From contig NZ_LUFH02000057.1 of assembly GCF_001586785.1 (NCBI RefSeq), forward strand, positions 1 to 39,022: a stretch of 39,022 nucleotides of DNA, written 5' to 3'. Position numbers and translations under genes: made by a program. Shown piece after piece: positions 25,928 to 33,303 of the stretch. Positions within the stretch are counted from its first letter, which is position 1; every line of letters starts with the position of its first letter. Under the pieces are notes generated by a model. That model was not told the DNA's origin. It did not search any database and saw nothing but the letters and a program-made list of their open reading frames with translations. Source of the DNA: Sphaerospermopsis aphanizomenoides BCCUSP55. GTDB lineage: Bacteria > Cyanobacteriota > Cyanobacteriia > Cyanobacteriales > Nostocaceae.

Positions 25928-27994
25928 CTACCTTTCCACCTCAACAATTTCAGTATATTCAAAACTATTAGGACTTTGCCTAACCAAAGGATATCTTTCC
26001 CCACCCACTTCAATAAATTCTTGTTCACAATCAGGTTTAGAGGAATAATAAGTTAGCACATATTCCCTACCAATTCTATCAATAATTTCCTCCTCAACTT
26101 CCACCCTCCATTGAGTTTTTGTCACCAACACAACCAACTGATTTGCTAATTTAGGAATAGTTTGGGCAATGTGACGACGAGAATTAGCATCTAAACTGCC
26201 AAAAGGTGAATCCATGACAATAGGAAAAGAACTACTATCAGGAATCATCATAATTTTTCGTTTCTCACTCCATTCTCGTACCTTATCAATAATACTAGCG
26301 ATAAAAGACAAGCTGAGAATTTGATTTTCTCCCGTCGAAGCTGCGACTGGTGCTTCTATTCCTGTGGTATTCTCCACTAAAGTTAGTTCATATTTTTCCG
26401 TAATCTTGGGAATATAGGGAGTCACAGAAATTTCTGCAAATATTTCCTGCACGCGCTTTTCTAACTGCAATCTAAATTGATTCTCCTGTCTACTTTTCAC
26501 CTCGATTAATCTTTCAATCGCATCTTGAGTAGCAGTGATGCGTCGCTGTGCTAATATTTGTCTTTCCTCGTTCTGTTTTTGTTTAGAAATTTGTTTCCCC
26601 AAAACATCAATATCTGCTTTCAGGTGAGAAATTTCTTGTTGATTTGCACCTTGTTCTCTATTTAATTCATCAATTTTTGCTTCAATGTCATCTAATCGTT
26701 TTTGTAACCCGCTAATATCTTCATTAGGATCTTTTCGCAAGATTTCCTGAATTTTATCTAACTCAGTTTCTACCTCGGAAATAGACTCTCTTAACTGATT
26801 AATTCTCTGTTGTTCCCTGTCAACATTTTCCCAAAACAACTTCGCTTGCTCATCAATATCATCAACCTGCGCTCCCATTCTAATGGCAGTTTCTTGAATT
26901 GAGGAAGAACCTGTTTTTTTCAATAAAGATTTGACATGGAAATGTCCATGGCTACCTTCTTTTAAATCTGCACCACAAATACAACGTCCAGATTGAATTA
27001 AATCTGAGACAAATTCTTTAGAAATTCCCGCAGTTAAATCTCCCCGTTGTTTAAAATCGTTGATAATTTCTCTAAACTTTCCAGTAGTCTCACCTAACAA
27101 AACTGTATAACCTTGTTTAGAAATAAACTTTTTCAGAGCATCTTTAGTTTTTCGCAGTTCTTCATAACTACTACGTTTTTGAGTTTCTAAATTTTGTCGT
27201 CTTTCTTGTAATTCTTTGACCGATGTTAATTCTCGTAACCTGTTGCTGACATCCTTTTTAAATGTCTGTTGATTTTCCAACTCTTGTTTAATTTCTATTT
27301 GTCGTTGACTAATTTTTTCAATGGCTTTTTCTAACTTGTTTTGTTCTTTCAATAACTGTTTAGTTTCCGCATCACCAATAGCTGCTAAGTCATTATCTAA
27401 AGTTTTCTTTGCTTCCTTTAAATGTCTGATAGCTAAGTCAATGACTTTCACACCTAAAAATGTTTCCGTGGCTTCCGCAATTTCCGCTTTTTTATCAGAA
27501 CGAACTATTTCTTCAATACGTTCGCCATCAAAAAAGAAATACTGATGTAAACTAGCGGGTAAAATATTGTTGATAATTTCCTCTGCTGGTTCTATGGGAA
27601 AACCCCATTTACCATCATCACTAGCATACTGAATCGTTAATTTTGTTTTTGTTGCTTCCAGTGTACTTGGGTTTTTATAAACTCGACAAGTGCGTTTAGC
27701 ACGGTAGCGAGTTCCTTCATGTTCCCAACCAATTTCTACCCAACATTCTACTGGTTGATTTTCTTCGGCTTCGGAAATTGCTCTTTTATTTACTAACTGT
27801 TCAACAACCGCAAATGCAGCCGTAAATTTTTCATATAAAACCCACGTAAAGGCATTTAATAAACTAGTCTTTCCTGCACCATTGTTACCGTGAATGATCG
27901 TTGTATTCCGAAAGTCTCCACTAGCGATAACAATTTCTGGTGTCTGACCATAAAAAGAGCGAAAATTGTAAAGTTTAATGGAAGTCAATTTCAT
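25928..27994 (-). CDS. DndD-like SMC/RecF-type ATPase linked to the Dnd island
   Basis: A 688-residue ATPase related to DndD and SbcC/Rad50. Walker A GNNGAGKT is at 36-43, the block YFFFDGERIEEIV at about 152-164, a coiled coil at about 200-290, a hook-like CIC-G at C338/C340 followed by a His-rich patch (GSHGHFH), a second coiled coil at about 385-515, the ABC signature STGENQ (553-558) and Walker B PIVMDSPFGSLD with D595. All motifs are intact, unlike in the neighbouring dndD. Its start overlaps the stop of the 57-residue gene (ATGA), so both are co-translated. It may power the restriction side or stand in for DndD; which of these cannot be told. Confidence 0.85.
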   Translation of the reverse strand: MKLTSIKLYNFRSFYGQTPEIVIASGDFRNTTIIHGNNGAGKTSLLNAFTWVLYEKFTAAFAVVEQLVNKRAISEAEENQPVECWVEIGWEHEGTRYRAKRTCRVYKNPSTLEATKTKLTIQYASDDGKWGFPIEPAEEIINNILPASLHQYFFFDGERIEEIVRSDKKAEIAEATETFLGVKVIDLAIRHLKEAKKTLDNDLAAIGDAETKQLLKEQNKLEKAIEKISQRQIEIKQELENQQTFKKDVSNRLRELTSVKELQERRQNLETQKRSSYEELRKTKDALKKFISKQGYTVLLGETTGKFREIINDFKQRGDLTAGISKEFVSDLIQSGRCICGADLKEGSHGHFHVKSLLKKTGSSSIQETAIRMGAQVDDIDEQAKLFWENVDREQQRINQLRESISEVETELDKIQEILRKDPNEDISGLQKRLDDIEAKIDELNREQGANQQEISHLKADIDVLGKQISKQKQNEERQILAQRRITATQDAIERLIEVKSRQENQFRLQLEKRVQEIFAEISVTPYIPKITEKYELTLVENTTGIEAPVAASTGENQILSLSFIASIIDKVREWSEKRKIMMIPDSSSFPIVMDSPFGSLDANSRRHIAQTIPKLANQLVVLVTKTQWRVEVEEEIIDRIGREYVLTYYSSKPDCEQEFIEVGGERYPLVRQSPNSFEYTEIVEVER

Positions 27995-28164
27995 TGTACT
28001 GCTTCCTTGACTATCGCTAAAATATCATCATTAATTGCACCTTTGCTTTTTCGTGCCAATCTCGATTTTTCTAATTTACATACTCGTTCAATTATCTGCT
28101 TGACTTCCGGTGGTGCGCTAGTAATTGGTGCTTGTACATCTTCAACATTTAATTCTGTGGACAT
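27991..28164 (-). CDS. 57-residue Dnd-island small protein
   Basis: A short gene from ATG 28164 to TGA 27991-27993. The product starts MSTELNVEDVQAPITSAPPE and contains a basic helix (IIERVCKLEKSRLARKSKG) and INDDILAIVKEAVQ. It is probably all helical, with no membrane segment. The ATGA overlap with the SMC ATPase gene shows that it is a real leading cistron and suggests a complex made at one-to-one ratio. It may correspond to small proteins annotated in DNA-modification islands, but I cannot name a family with certainty. Confidence 0.75.
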   Translation of the reverse strand: MSTELNVEDVQAPITSAPPEVKQIIERVCKLEKSRLARKSKGAINDDILAIVKEAVQ

Positions 28165-28602
28165 AACAGGTTTTCAAAATAGACTTTATAGACTTTTCAT
28201 CCATTTTAACCATCTCTGTCTCTGTGATTTCAACTGTGAATTTACTGTTACTGAGAACTTTAAACTATGCAATATATGGAGAAAAATTTTACAATTTTGC
28301 GGCTAGAAAGGGTTGCAATTTCTGTTTTTTAATGATATGCTGGCTATTGTCAATTCTTATAATGGGATGTAGCCTGTCATAAAAATTTTACTTATATCCC
28401 ATTATATTAGATATAGTACCACAGCCGCCGCGCCTAGTCAATCAAGAATTTTAGGGGCAGAAAAGGAAAAAAGTGCAGATTTTTGAACAGGTTAGTGCTA
28501 AAAGGTGGCATTCTGCTCCTGGTAGATGAAAAAATTGAACCATACCCAATAGCTAAAACTATTCCCTATTCTCTATCTATTAGCAACTCTTCAATATGAC
28601 TC
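28165..28602. promoter_or_regulatory. Non-coding region upstream of the 57-aa/SMC operon
   Basis: No gene is seen in these 438 bases. An 11-bp perfect inverted repeat, TATAATGGGAT (28358-28368) and ATCCCATTATA (28396-28406), is separated by 27 bases and could be an operator pair or a hairpin. The short sequence 'aaaaattttac' occurs at about 28283 and 28380. The promoter of the 57-aa/SMC operon should lie here. This is also the right edge of the HIP1-free segment. Confidence 0.4.
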
Positions 28603-28899
28603 TTAATGGTTTTGTATTTCTTGTATTAAAACGTAAGGTTCAACGATGAGAGCATTAAACCGCTTATTAGGGTTAATATTCCACTCTCCCAACTGTAGAG
28701 GTGAGGGTTTAGTCAACAGTTGTTCATCAATCCAATTTTGGACTGTGGGAATATGATCACGAGCGATCGCTTCTCCCACATCTAGTAAGTCTAAGCCATC
28801 TGCTACCAAAATTACCGCATCTCTTTGTGCATGGGGAATTAACCAATCCCATTCTGCTTCATCTAGGTTTTCTCGTAATTCTGCTCTTAAATCAGACAT
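28603..28899 (-). CDS. DUF2288 family protein
   Basis: A 98-residue conserved protein of unknown function. It matches DUF2288: LRENLDEAEWDWLIPHAQRDAVILV, then LDLLDVGEAIARDHIPTVQNWIDEQLLTKP and RFNALIVEPYVLIQE. ATG 28899 is the natural start. A HIP1 octamer is at 28763-28770 inside it. It lies between the Dnd island and plsC. Confidence 0.85.
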   Translation of the reverse strand: MSDLRAELRENLDEAEWDWLIPHAQRDAVILVADGLDLLDVGEAIARDHIPTVQNWIDEQLLTKPSPLQLGEWNINPNKRFNALIVEPYVLIQEIQNH

Positions 28900-28976
28900 A
28901 ATCGTGGATTTTTATGTTTCTACACTTGATTTTACATGATTTATAGCAGGAGTCAGCAGTCAAGAGTCAGCAGTCA

Positions 28977-29615
28977 CTATCGCCCTAAATCGTGCATTTC
29001 ATTAATTACACTTGCACATTTTTGTGTAATTGCTTCTAATTCGGGTTTAGTAGTAGAACTGGGAGCATCAATAAGTTTACCAATTCTGACAGTAATGGGA
29101 ACTGAACGAGGAAGGGATGAACCAGGTTGTAAAATTTTGTCAGTACCCCATAAACTCACGGGTAAAAAAGGTACTTTTGCCTTAGCTGCTAGTAGTGCTG
29201 CACCTTTTTTAGGATCTGTAATGCGACCATCAGGGGTACGAGTACCTTCTAAAAACACACCGACAGCCCAACCCTGAGCAAGAGATTCTAAAGCCGCACG
29301 GATAGCATTGCGATCAGCCGTTCCCCGACTGACTGGGTAAGCACCATATAATTTAATTGCTTGTGCTAAAACAGGCACTTTAAACAATTCTTCCTTAGCC
29401 ATGTACGCAACTGGACGACATACACAACTAGACACAATAGGTGGGTCAAAGTAACTAGCATGGTTGCTAACTACTAGCAATGGTCCAGTTTGAGGGACAT
29501 TTTCCACACCATAAATCTTGACCCGAAAGTAGGTGTGTAGCATGGGACTAACCACTGACCACTTGAAAGCGTGGTAAAGTGCCAAACTAATGAAGGGTTC
29601 GCGTTCTCTGGTCAC
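28977..29615 (-). CDS. plsC: 1-acyl-sn-glycerol-3-phosphate acyltransferase PlsC
   Basis: Transfers an acyl group from acyl-ACP to lysophosphatidate, giving phosphatidate for membrane lipids. The 212-residue product has the acyltransferase motif NHASYFDPP (NHX4D) and FLEGTRTPDG, plus PFLPVSLWGT. The start appears to be GTG 29615 (VTREREPFISLALYHAFKWS), because family similarity begins there and the next ATG would cut off conserved residues. It is on the same strand as plsX, fabH and fabD but separated from them by about 1.5 kb of accessory genes. Confidence 0.9.
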   Translation of the reverse strand: MTREREPFISLALYHAFKWSVVSPMLHTYFRVKIYGVENVPQTGPLLVVSNHASYFDPPIVSSCVCRPVAYMAKEELFKVPVLAQAIKLYGAYPVSRGTADRNAIRAALESLAQGWAVGVFLEGTRTPDGRITDPKKGAALLAAKAKVPFLPVSLWGTDKILQPGSSLPRSVPITVRIGKLIDAPSSTTKPELEAITQKCASVINEMHDLGR

Positions 29616-29954
29616 TGAGGATAATTCAAATAAGACTAAGGTCTAGGATAAGCTATGGCGATCGCTTTTAGTCAGCCAGTAGGAGTTTATTTAGGCTGTT
29701 AACAAACTATTAACAAACTATTGAGGTGCGATCGCACTATTTTTTCACTATTCTATATTGTCAATTAGGCTCAAGCTTTGTACTATTGGCTGATTACTGA
29801 TTACTGATAGCTGAATACTTACTGACATTCCTTACAGATCAGCTAAATATTCAACACCAACATGATATTAAGATACATCCCCAGGTAGAGAATGTTAGGG
29901 GGTGAAGATCAATAGCCTAGATATGAAATCACCAATTCATCAAGAGGTAAAGTT
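29616..29954. other. Intergenic region between plsC and the DUF2795 gene
   Basis: These 339 bases hold two HIP1 octamers (29658-29665 and 29728-29735), a short tandem of 'aacaaactatt' near 29700-29722, and an STRR of 'gattactgattactgatagc' type near 29789-29810. It must carry promoters for both divergent genes, but none is clear. A GAGGT at 29942-29946 is the ribosome-binding site for the gene at 29955. Confidence 0.5.
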
Positions 29955-30146
29955 ATGGCAGTATCAGCAGTTGATATTTCCAGAAGTCTCAGTGGTATAG
30001 ATTTTCCTGCCAATAAACAAAAATTGGTCAATCATGCCAGAGATAAAAATGCCAGCCAGGAAATAATTGAAATTTTGCAAGAAATGCCAGAACGGGAATA
30101 TGACAACATGGCAGACGTGGAACATGAGTTTGGCCAAGTTAAATAA
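29955..30146 (+). CDS. DUF2795 family protein (63 aa)
   Basis: A small soluble protein matching DUF2795: VDISRSLSGIDFPANKQKLVNHARDKNASQEIIEILQEMPEREYDNMADVEHEFGQV. It has a predicted three-helix form and no known activity. GAGGT lies eight bases before the ATG. It is the only plus-strand gene in this part of the lipid gene neighbourhood. Confidence 0.85.
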   Translation: MAVSAVDISRSLSGIDFPANKQKLVNHARDKNASQEIIEILQEMPEREYDNMADVEHEFGQVK

Positions 30147-30271
30147 TTTTTGAATGAGTTTGTTCCTTGTCTGTCTAGTTGATGAAATACTTTTTTACCT
30201 TTAACATATAGTGGGACTTATACAAAAACACTCTGAAAAATGTTTAAGTTCCACTATTCATTAAAAAAACT

Positions 30272-30664
30272 TCAAGGAATAAAAATTCTACCTGCTCCCA
30301 TATAGTTTTCAATATCTAATATAATCTCTACTAAACGAGCAGCACATTTTTCTCGATAAATACGCTCATCAAATCGATCAGGATTGCCAATAGTAATAAT
30401 TGGTAGTGAAATATCTGTATTTTCCTCTCAAATGGTCTGCTTTAATGAATAATATCCTTTCATATTTCTGTTAGCTGTGATTAGAATCATTTGGTTTGCT
30501 TGAGCAAATTGCCATACAATTCTGTCACTGCTATCTGTTGCTAATTCAGCTTGTTTAAAGATAAAAAAACGAATGGATAAAAGTTCAATCCAACCTTCAG
30601 CCGCAAGTGTTCCCCAAAATCAAACCGCGTCACCAGTTCAGTTATAATCAATGAGAAAATTCAT
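30272..30664 (-). pseudogene. Broken DUF5615/PIN-like (toxin-type) gene with three TGA stops
   Basis: One 130-codon frame runs from ATG 30664 (MNFLIDYN) to TGA 30272, interrupted by TGA at codons 9, 15 and 79 and free of frameshifts. The translation around the stops is convincing: WGTLAAEGWIELLSIRFF, DSSDRIVWQFAQANQMILIT, TANRNMKGYYSLKQT, TIGNPDRFDERIYREKCAA and ENYMGAGRIFIP. This matches the DUF5615 PIN-like family that usually pairs with a DUF433 gene, which lies just upstream at 30718. The three stops make it a pseudogene. In intact relatives the affected positions would be Leu, Leu and probably Arg (CGA). Confidence 0.8.
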
Positions 30665-30717
30665 AATTGGGATGTGATGCGTTCTTTCCAAGATTGCAGT
30701 TTTGCACGCAAATTTTC

Positions 30718-31041
30718 CTAGCCAACTTTAGCAGGTTTATTTGCTATTTTGGAAAATCGTTCATTGTTTTTTTCTTGCCAATATTGGCGAATTTCTTCTG
30801 ATTTTTGGAGAAAATCTTGATATTCAGCTTCCATTTCCACAGTATGCGTTTCTATGTAGTCTAAAGCCAAATTAACCTGCTCATCATTTAATCCCAGCTT
30901 TTCACGAATTAACTGGGATGGATATTGGGCTTTTACATAGTCCATCACATCGTATAAGGTAATACGAGTTCCGGCAATTATTAGTCCCCGTTCTGTACGA
31001 ATGATACTTGATTGTCCATTGGATACAGTTGCCATATCCAT
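30718..31041 (-). CDS. DUF433 family (antitoxin-like) protein
   Basis: About 107 residues. DUF433 proteins have a winged-helix fold and are regarded as antitoxin-like partners of DUF5615 proteins. Motif: SIIRTERGLIIAGTRITLYDVMDYVKAQYPSQLIREKLGLNDEQVNLALDYIE. The C-terminus (about 70-107) is charged and extended. AGGAG lies just before ATG 31041; ATG 31035 is an equally plausible start with better spacing. Its partner gene downstream is disrupted, so the pair is probably inactive as a toxin system. Confidence 0.85.
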   Translation of the reverse strand: MDMATVSNGQSSIIRTERGLIIAGTRITLYDVMDYVKAQYPSQLIREKLGLNDEQVNLALDYIETHTVEMEAEYQDFLQKSEEIRQYWQEKNNERFSKIANKPAKVG

Positions 31042-31094
31042 CAACTCCTAGAAATTATCTCAGCTAATTCTAATTTAATTGTGAATTAATTTCC

Positions 31095-31976
31095 TTAACT
31101 CGGCAACTCTCCAGTATTACGAATATTTTTCAATTCAATCCCCTCAACAGTACGTTTAATCAACCCAGTTAAAACGTTACCAGGTCCAATTTCTATGACT
31201 TTTTCAATCTCATTTATTGGTAATTGCAAAGCAATTTCTCGCCACCGCACTGAACCAGTCATTTGTTGAATTAAACGCTGTTTTAAAACATTTGCATCAG
31301 TTGCAGGAACTGGATCTACATTTGAGGAAACAGGAACAGTTGCTGTTTGAAAAATAGTTGAATCTAAAATTTCTTGAAATTCCTGTGATGCTGCTTTCAT
31401 TAAATGTGAGTGAAATGCACCAGAAACTTTCAAAGGAACAGCACGTTTAGCTTTCACTTGGGACATTACAGCTTGCACACCTTCAGGAGTCCCAGAAATT
31501 ACCACCTGTGCTGGACTATTATCATTTGCTAGGACGACATCAGGGGTTTCGGCAATAACTTTGTCTAATTGTTCCCGGTTAAAATTTAGTAATGCGGCCA
31601 TCATTCCACCAGCAGCATTATCCATAATTTCTGCGCGGCGTTTGACCAATTTTAAACCAATAGACCAATCAAAAACACCAGCAACATAAAGAGCAATATA
31701 TTCTCCTAAACTGTGACCGGCAACTAAATTTGGTTCTTGTCCTCGTTCCCGCAATAAGTCAGCGAGAATACTTTCGATCACATATAAACAGGGCTGTGTG
31801 TAGAGTGTGCGTGATAGTGTAGCTTCGTCATTTTGACAGATTTCGCTCACAGACCAGCCCAAAATAGCATCAGCTTGGTCTAATTTTTCTTTGGCAGATG
31901 GTATTTCTAATAAATCCATTCCCATGTTCAAGGCTTGCGAACCTTGTCCAGGGAACACCCATGCAGTTTTAGTCAT
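31095..31976 (-). CDS. fabD: Malonyl-CoA:ACP transacylase FabD
   Basis: Loads malonate on acyl carrier protein for fatty acid synthesis. The 293-residue product has PGQGSQ near the N-terminus, the nucleophile S89 in GHSLGE, and the histidine at about 189 in VSGAFHSHLM. The C-terminus IGPGNVLTGLIKR is typical. It follows fabH on the same strand after 195 bases filled with a family B repeat and STRRs. Confidence 0.96.
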   Translation of the reverse strand: MTKTAWVFPGQGSQALNMGMDLLEIPSAKEKLDQADAILGWSVSEICQNDEATLSRTLYTQPCLYVIESILADLLRERGQEPNLVAGHSLGEYIALYVAGVFDWSIGLKLVKRRAEIMDNAAGGMMAALLNFNREQLDKVIAETPDVVLANDNSPAQVVISGTPEGVQAVMSQVKAKRAVPLKVSGAFHSHLMKAASQEFQEILDSTIFQTATVPVSSNVDPVPATDANVLKQRLIQQMTGSVRWREIALQLPINEIEKVIEIGPGNVLTGLIKRTVEGIELKNIRNTGELPS

Positions 31977-31984
31977 TTGTCCTT

Positions 31985-32015
31985 GGTTATTAGTTATTAG
32001 TCATTAGTCATTGGT
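31985..32015. repeat. STRR between fabD and fabH
   Basis: Tandem 'ttagtcattagtcattggtc' units upstream of fabD. Confidence 0.7.
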
Positions 32016-32019
32016 CATT

Positions 32020-32116
32020 ACAGCAGCTTTCAGCTTTCAGCGGTCAGCAGTAAAACCCTTTTGGTGCAAGGTTTTGTCATAAAAATTTGTACCTTATTGA
32101 TCTGCAATATGCTGTA
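32020..32116 (-). repeat. Dispersed repeat family B, copy 2
   Basis: Near-perfect reverse complement of 7084-7180; the 80-base core is 32037-32116. It lies between fabH and fabD, directly beside STRRs, and encodes nothing recognisable. Confidence 0.8.
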
Positions 32117-32132
32117 GTCATGAAGTTTATTA

Positions 32133-32167
32133 TTTTGACTTTTGACTTTTGACTTTTGACTTTTGAA
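32133..32167. repeat. Heptanucleotide STRR (TTTTGAC)n after fabH
   Basis: Four perfect TTTTGAC units and a variant fifth unit lie immediately downstream of the fabH stop codon at 32172. Confidence 0.9.
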
Positions 32168-32171
32168 TTGT

Positions 32172-33170
32172 TTATCTTCCCCATTGAAAAATTGCTGCAC
32201 CCCAACTGAGTCCAGCGCCAAAGCCGGCGGTAGCAATGATATCATTAGTTTGGATTTTGCCTTGTCGCACTGCTTCATCTAATGCTAAGGGAATAGAAGC
32301 AGCGGAGGTGTTGCCGTAATGAGCAACGTTGCTGATAACTTTATGCTCAGGAATATTTAGGCGTTCAGCTACGGCATTTATAATGCGCTGATTTGCTTGA
32401 TGCAAAACTAGCCAATCTACTTTATCTACGCTAAGATGAGCTGCAAATAAGGCTTTATCTATGATTTCTGGTACTTTCTGGGCGGCAAAACGGTAAACTT
32501 CTTTACCATTCATGGTGATGGGATGATAATTGCCAGTAGGTACATGAATATCTGGTGTCACTTGCTTGGTTGTACCTTGATAACCAAGGTTGAGATGGTG
32601 GTTTTGTGTACCATCACTTTTGAGGGAAAATCCTAATAGGCGATCGCTATTATTGGCTTGTAAAACTACAGCCCCTGCACCATCACCGAACAATACACAA
32701 GTGCGGCGGTCTTGCCAATCTACCCAACGAGAGAGGATATCTGCTCCTATTAACAGTACATTTTGATAAACACCTGTTCTGATGAATTGGGCTGCTGTAA
32801 CTAATCCAAATACGAAGCCAGAACAAGCTGCTGTTAAATCAAAGGCGACTGCTTTAATTGCTCCCAACTCGGCTTGAATGCGACAAGCATTTCCAAATAA
32901 GTCATCAGGGGTAGAGGTCGCTAACAGAATTAAATCAATATCTGCTGCCGTAATGCCCGCTGTTGCGATCGCCTGTTGAGCAGCATCAGTGGCCAGTGTA
33001 GTCAATGATTCAGGCGGTAATGCTAACTGCCGTTGACGAATTCCCGTTCTTGTGGTAATCCATTCATCTGAGGTTTCAACTAGTTTAGTCAAAACCTGGT
33101 TATCTAAGGAAGTGGCAGGTACTGCTGACCCACTGCCTGTAATTGCTATGCCATTCAAAAAATTCTGCAC
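32172..33170 (-). CDS. fabH: 3-oxoacyl-ACP synthase III FabH
   Basis: Condenses acetyl-CoA with malonyl-ACP to start fatty acid synthesis. The 332-residue product contains the catalytic triad: C116 in DLTAACSGF, H257 in LVLHQANQRI and N287 in VAHYGNTSA. The C-terminal GFGAGLSWGAAIFQW is also typical. No ATG lies near the start; GTG 33170 (VQNFLNGIAITGSGSAVPA) fits the family N-terminus, with AGGAG running directly into it, so the exact start is slightly uncertain. Two HIP1 octamers lie inside (32640 and 32965). Confidence 0.95.
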   Translation of the reverse strand: MQNFLNGIAITGSGSAVPATSLDNQVLTKLVETSDEWITTRTGIRQRQLALPPESLTTLATDAAQQAIATAGITAADIDLILLATSTPDDLFGNACRIQAELGAIKAVAFDLTAACSGFVFGLVTAAQFIRTGVYQNVLLIGADILSRWVDWQDRRTCVLFGDGAGAVVLQANNSDRLLGFSLKSDGTQNHHLNLGYQGTTKQVTPDIHVPTGNYHPITMNGKEVYRFAAQKVPEIIDKALFAAHLSVDKVDWLVLHQANQRIINAVAERLNIPEHKVISNVAHYGNTSAASIPLALDEAVRQGKIQTNDIIATAGFGAGLSWGAAIFQWGR

Positions 33171-33199
33171 TCCTAATCTCCCCAGTTGTCAATTGTCAG

Positions 33200-33240
33200 T
33201 TGTCAAGAAGCAGTCAGCAGTCAGCAGTCAGCAGTCAGCA
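33200..33240. repeat. STRR between plsX and fabH
   Basis: Perfect 'cagcagt' heptamers (gcagtcagcagtcagcagtc type) occupy the plsX-fabH gap. Confidence 0.85.
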
Positions 33241-33303
33241 AACCTCATTCATGAATGACCAATGACAAATGACTAATGACTATGGAATCTGACCCAGAAA
33301 AGG

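Noticed and set aside
27890-28306. Plus-strand open frame of 138 codons
   Set aside because: It runs antisense to the SMC ATPase start and the 57-residue gene, which is supported by the ATGA overlap.
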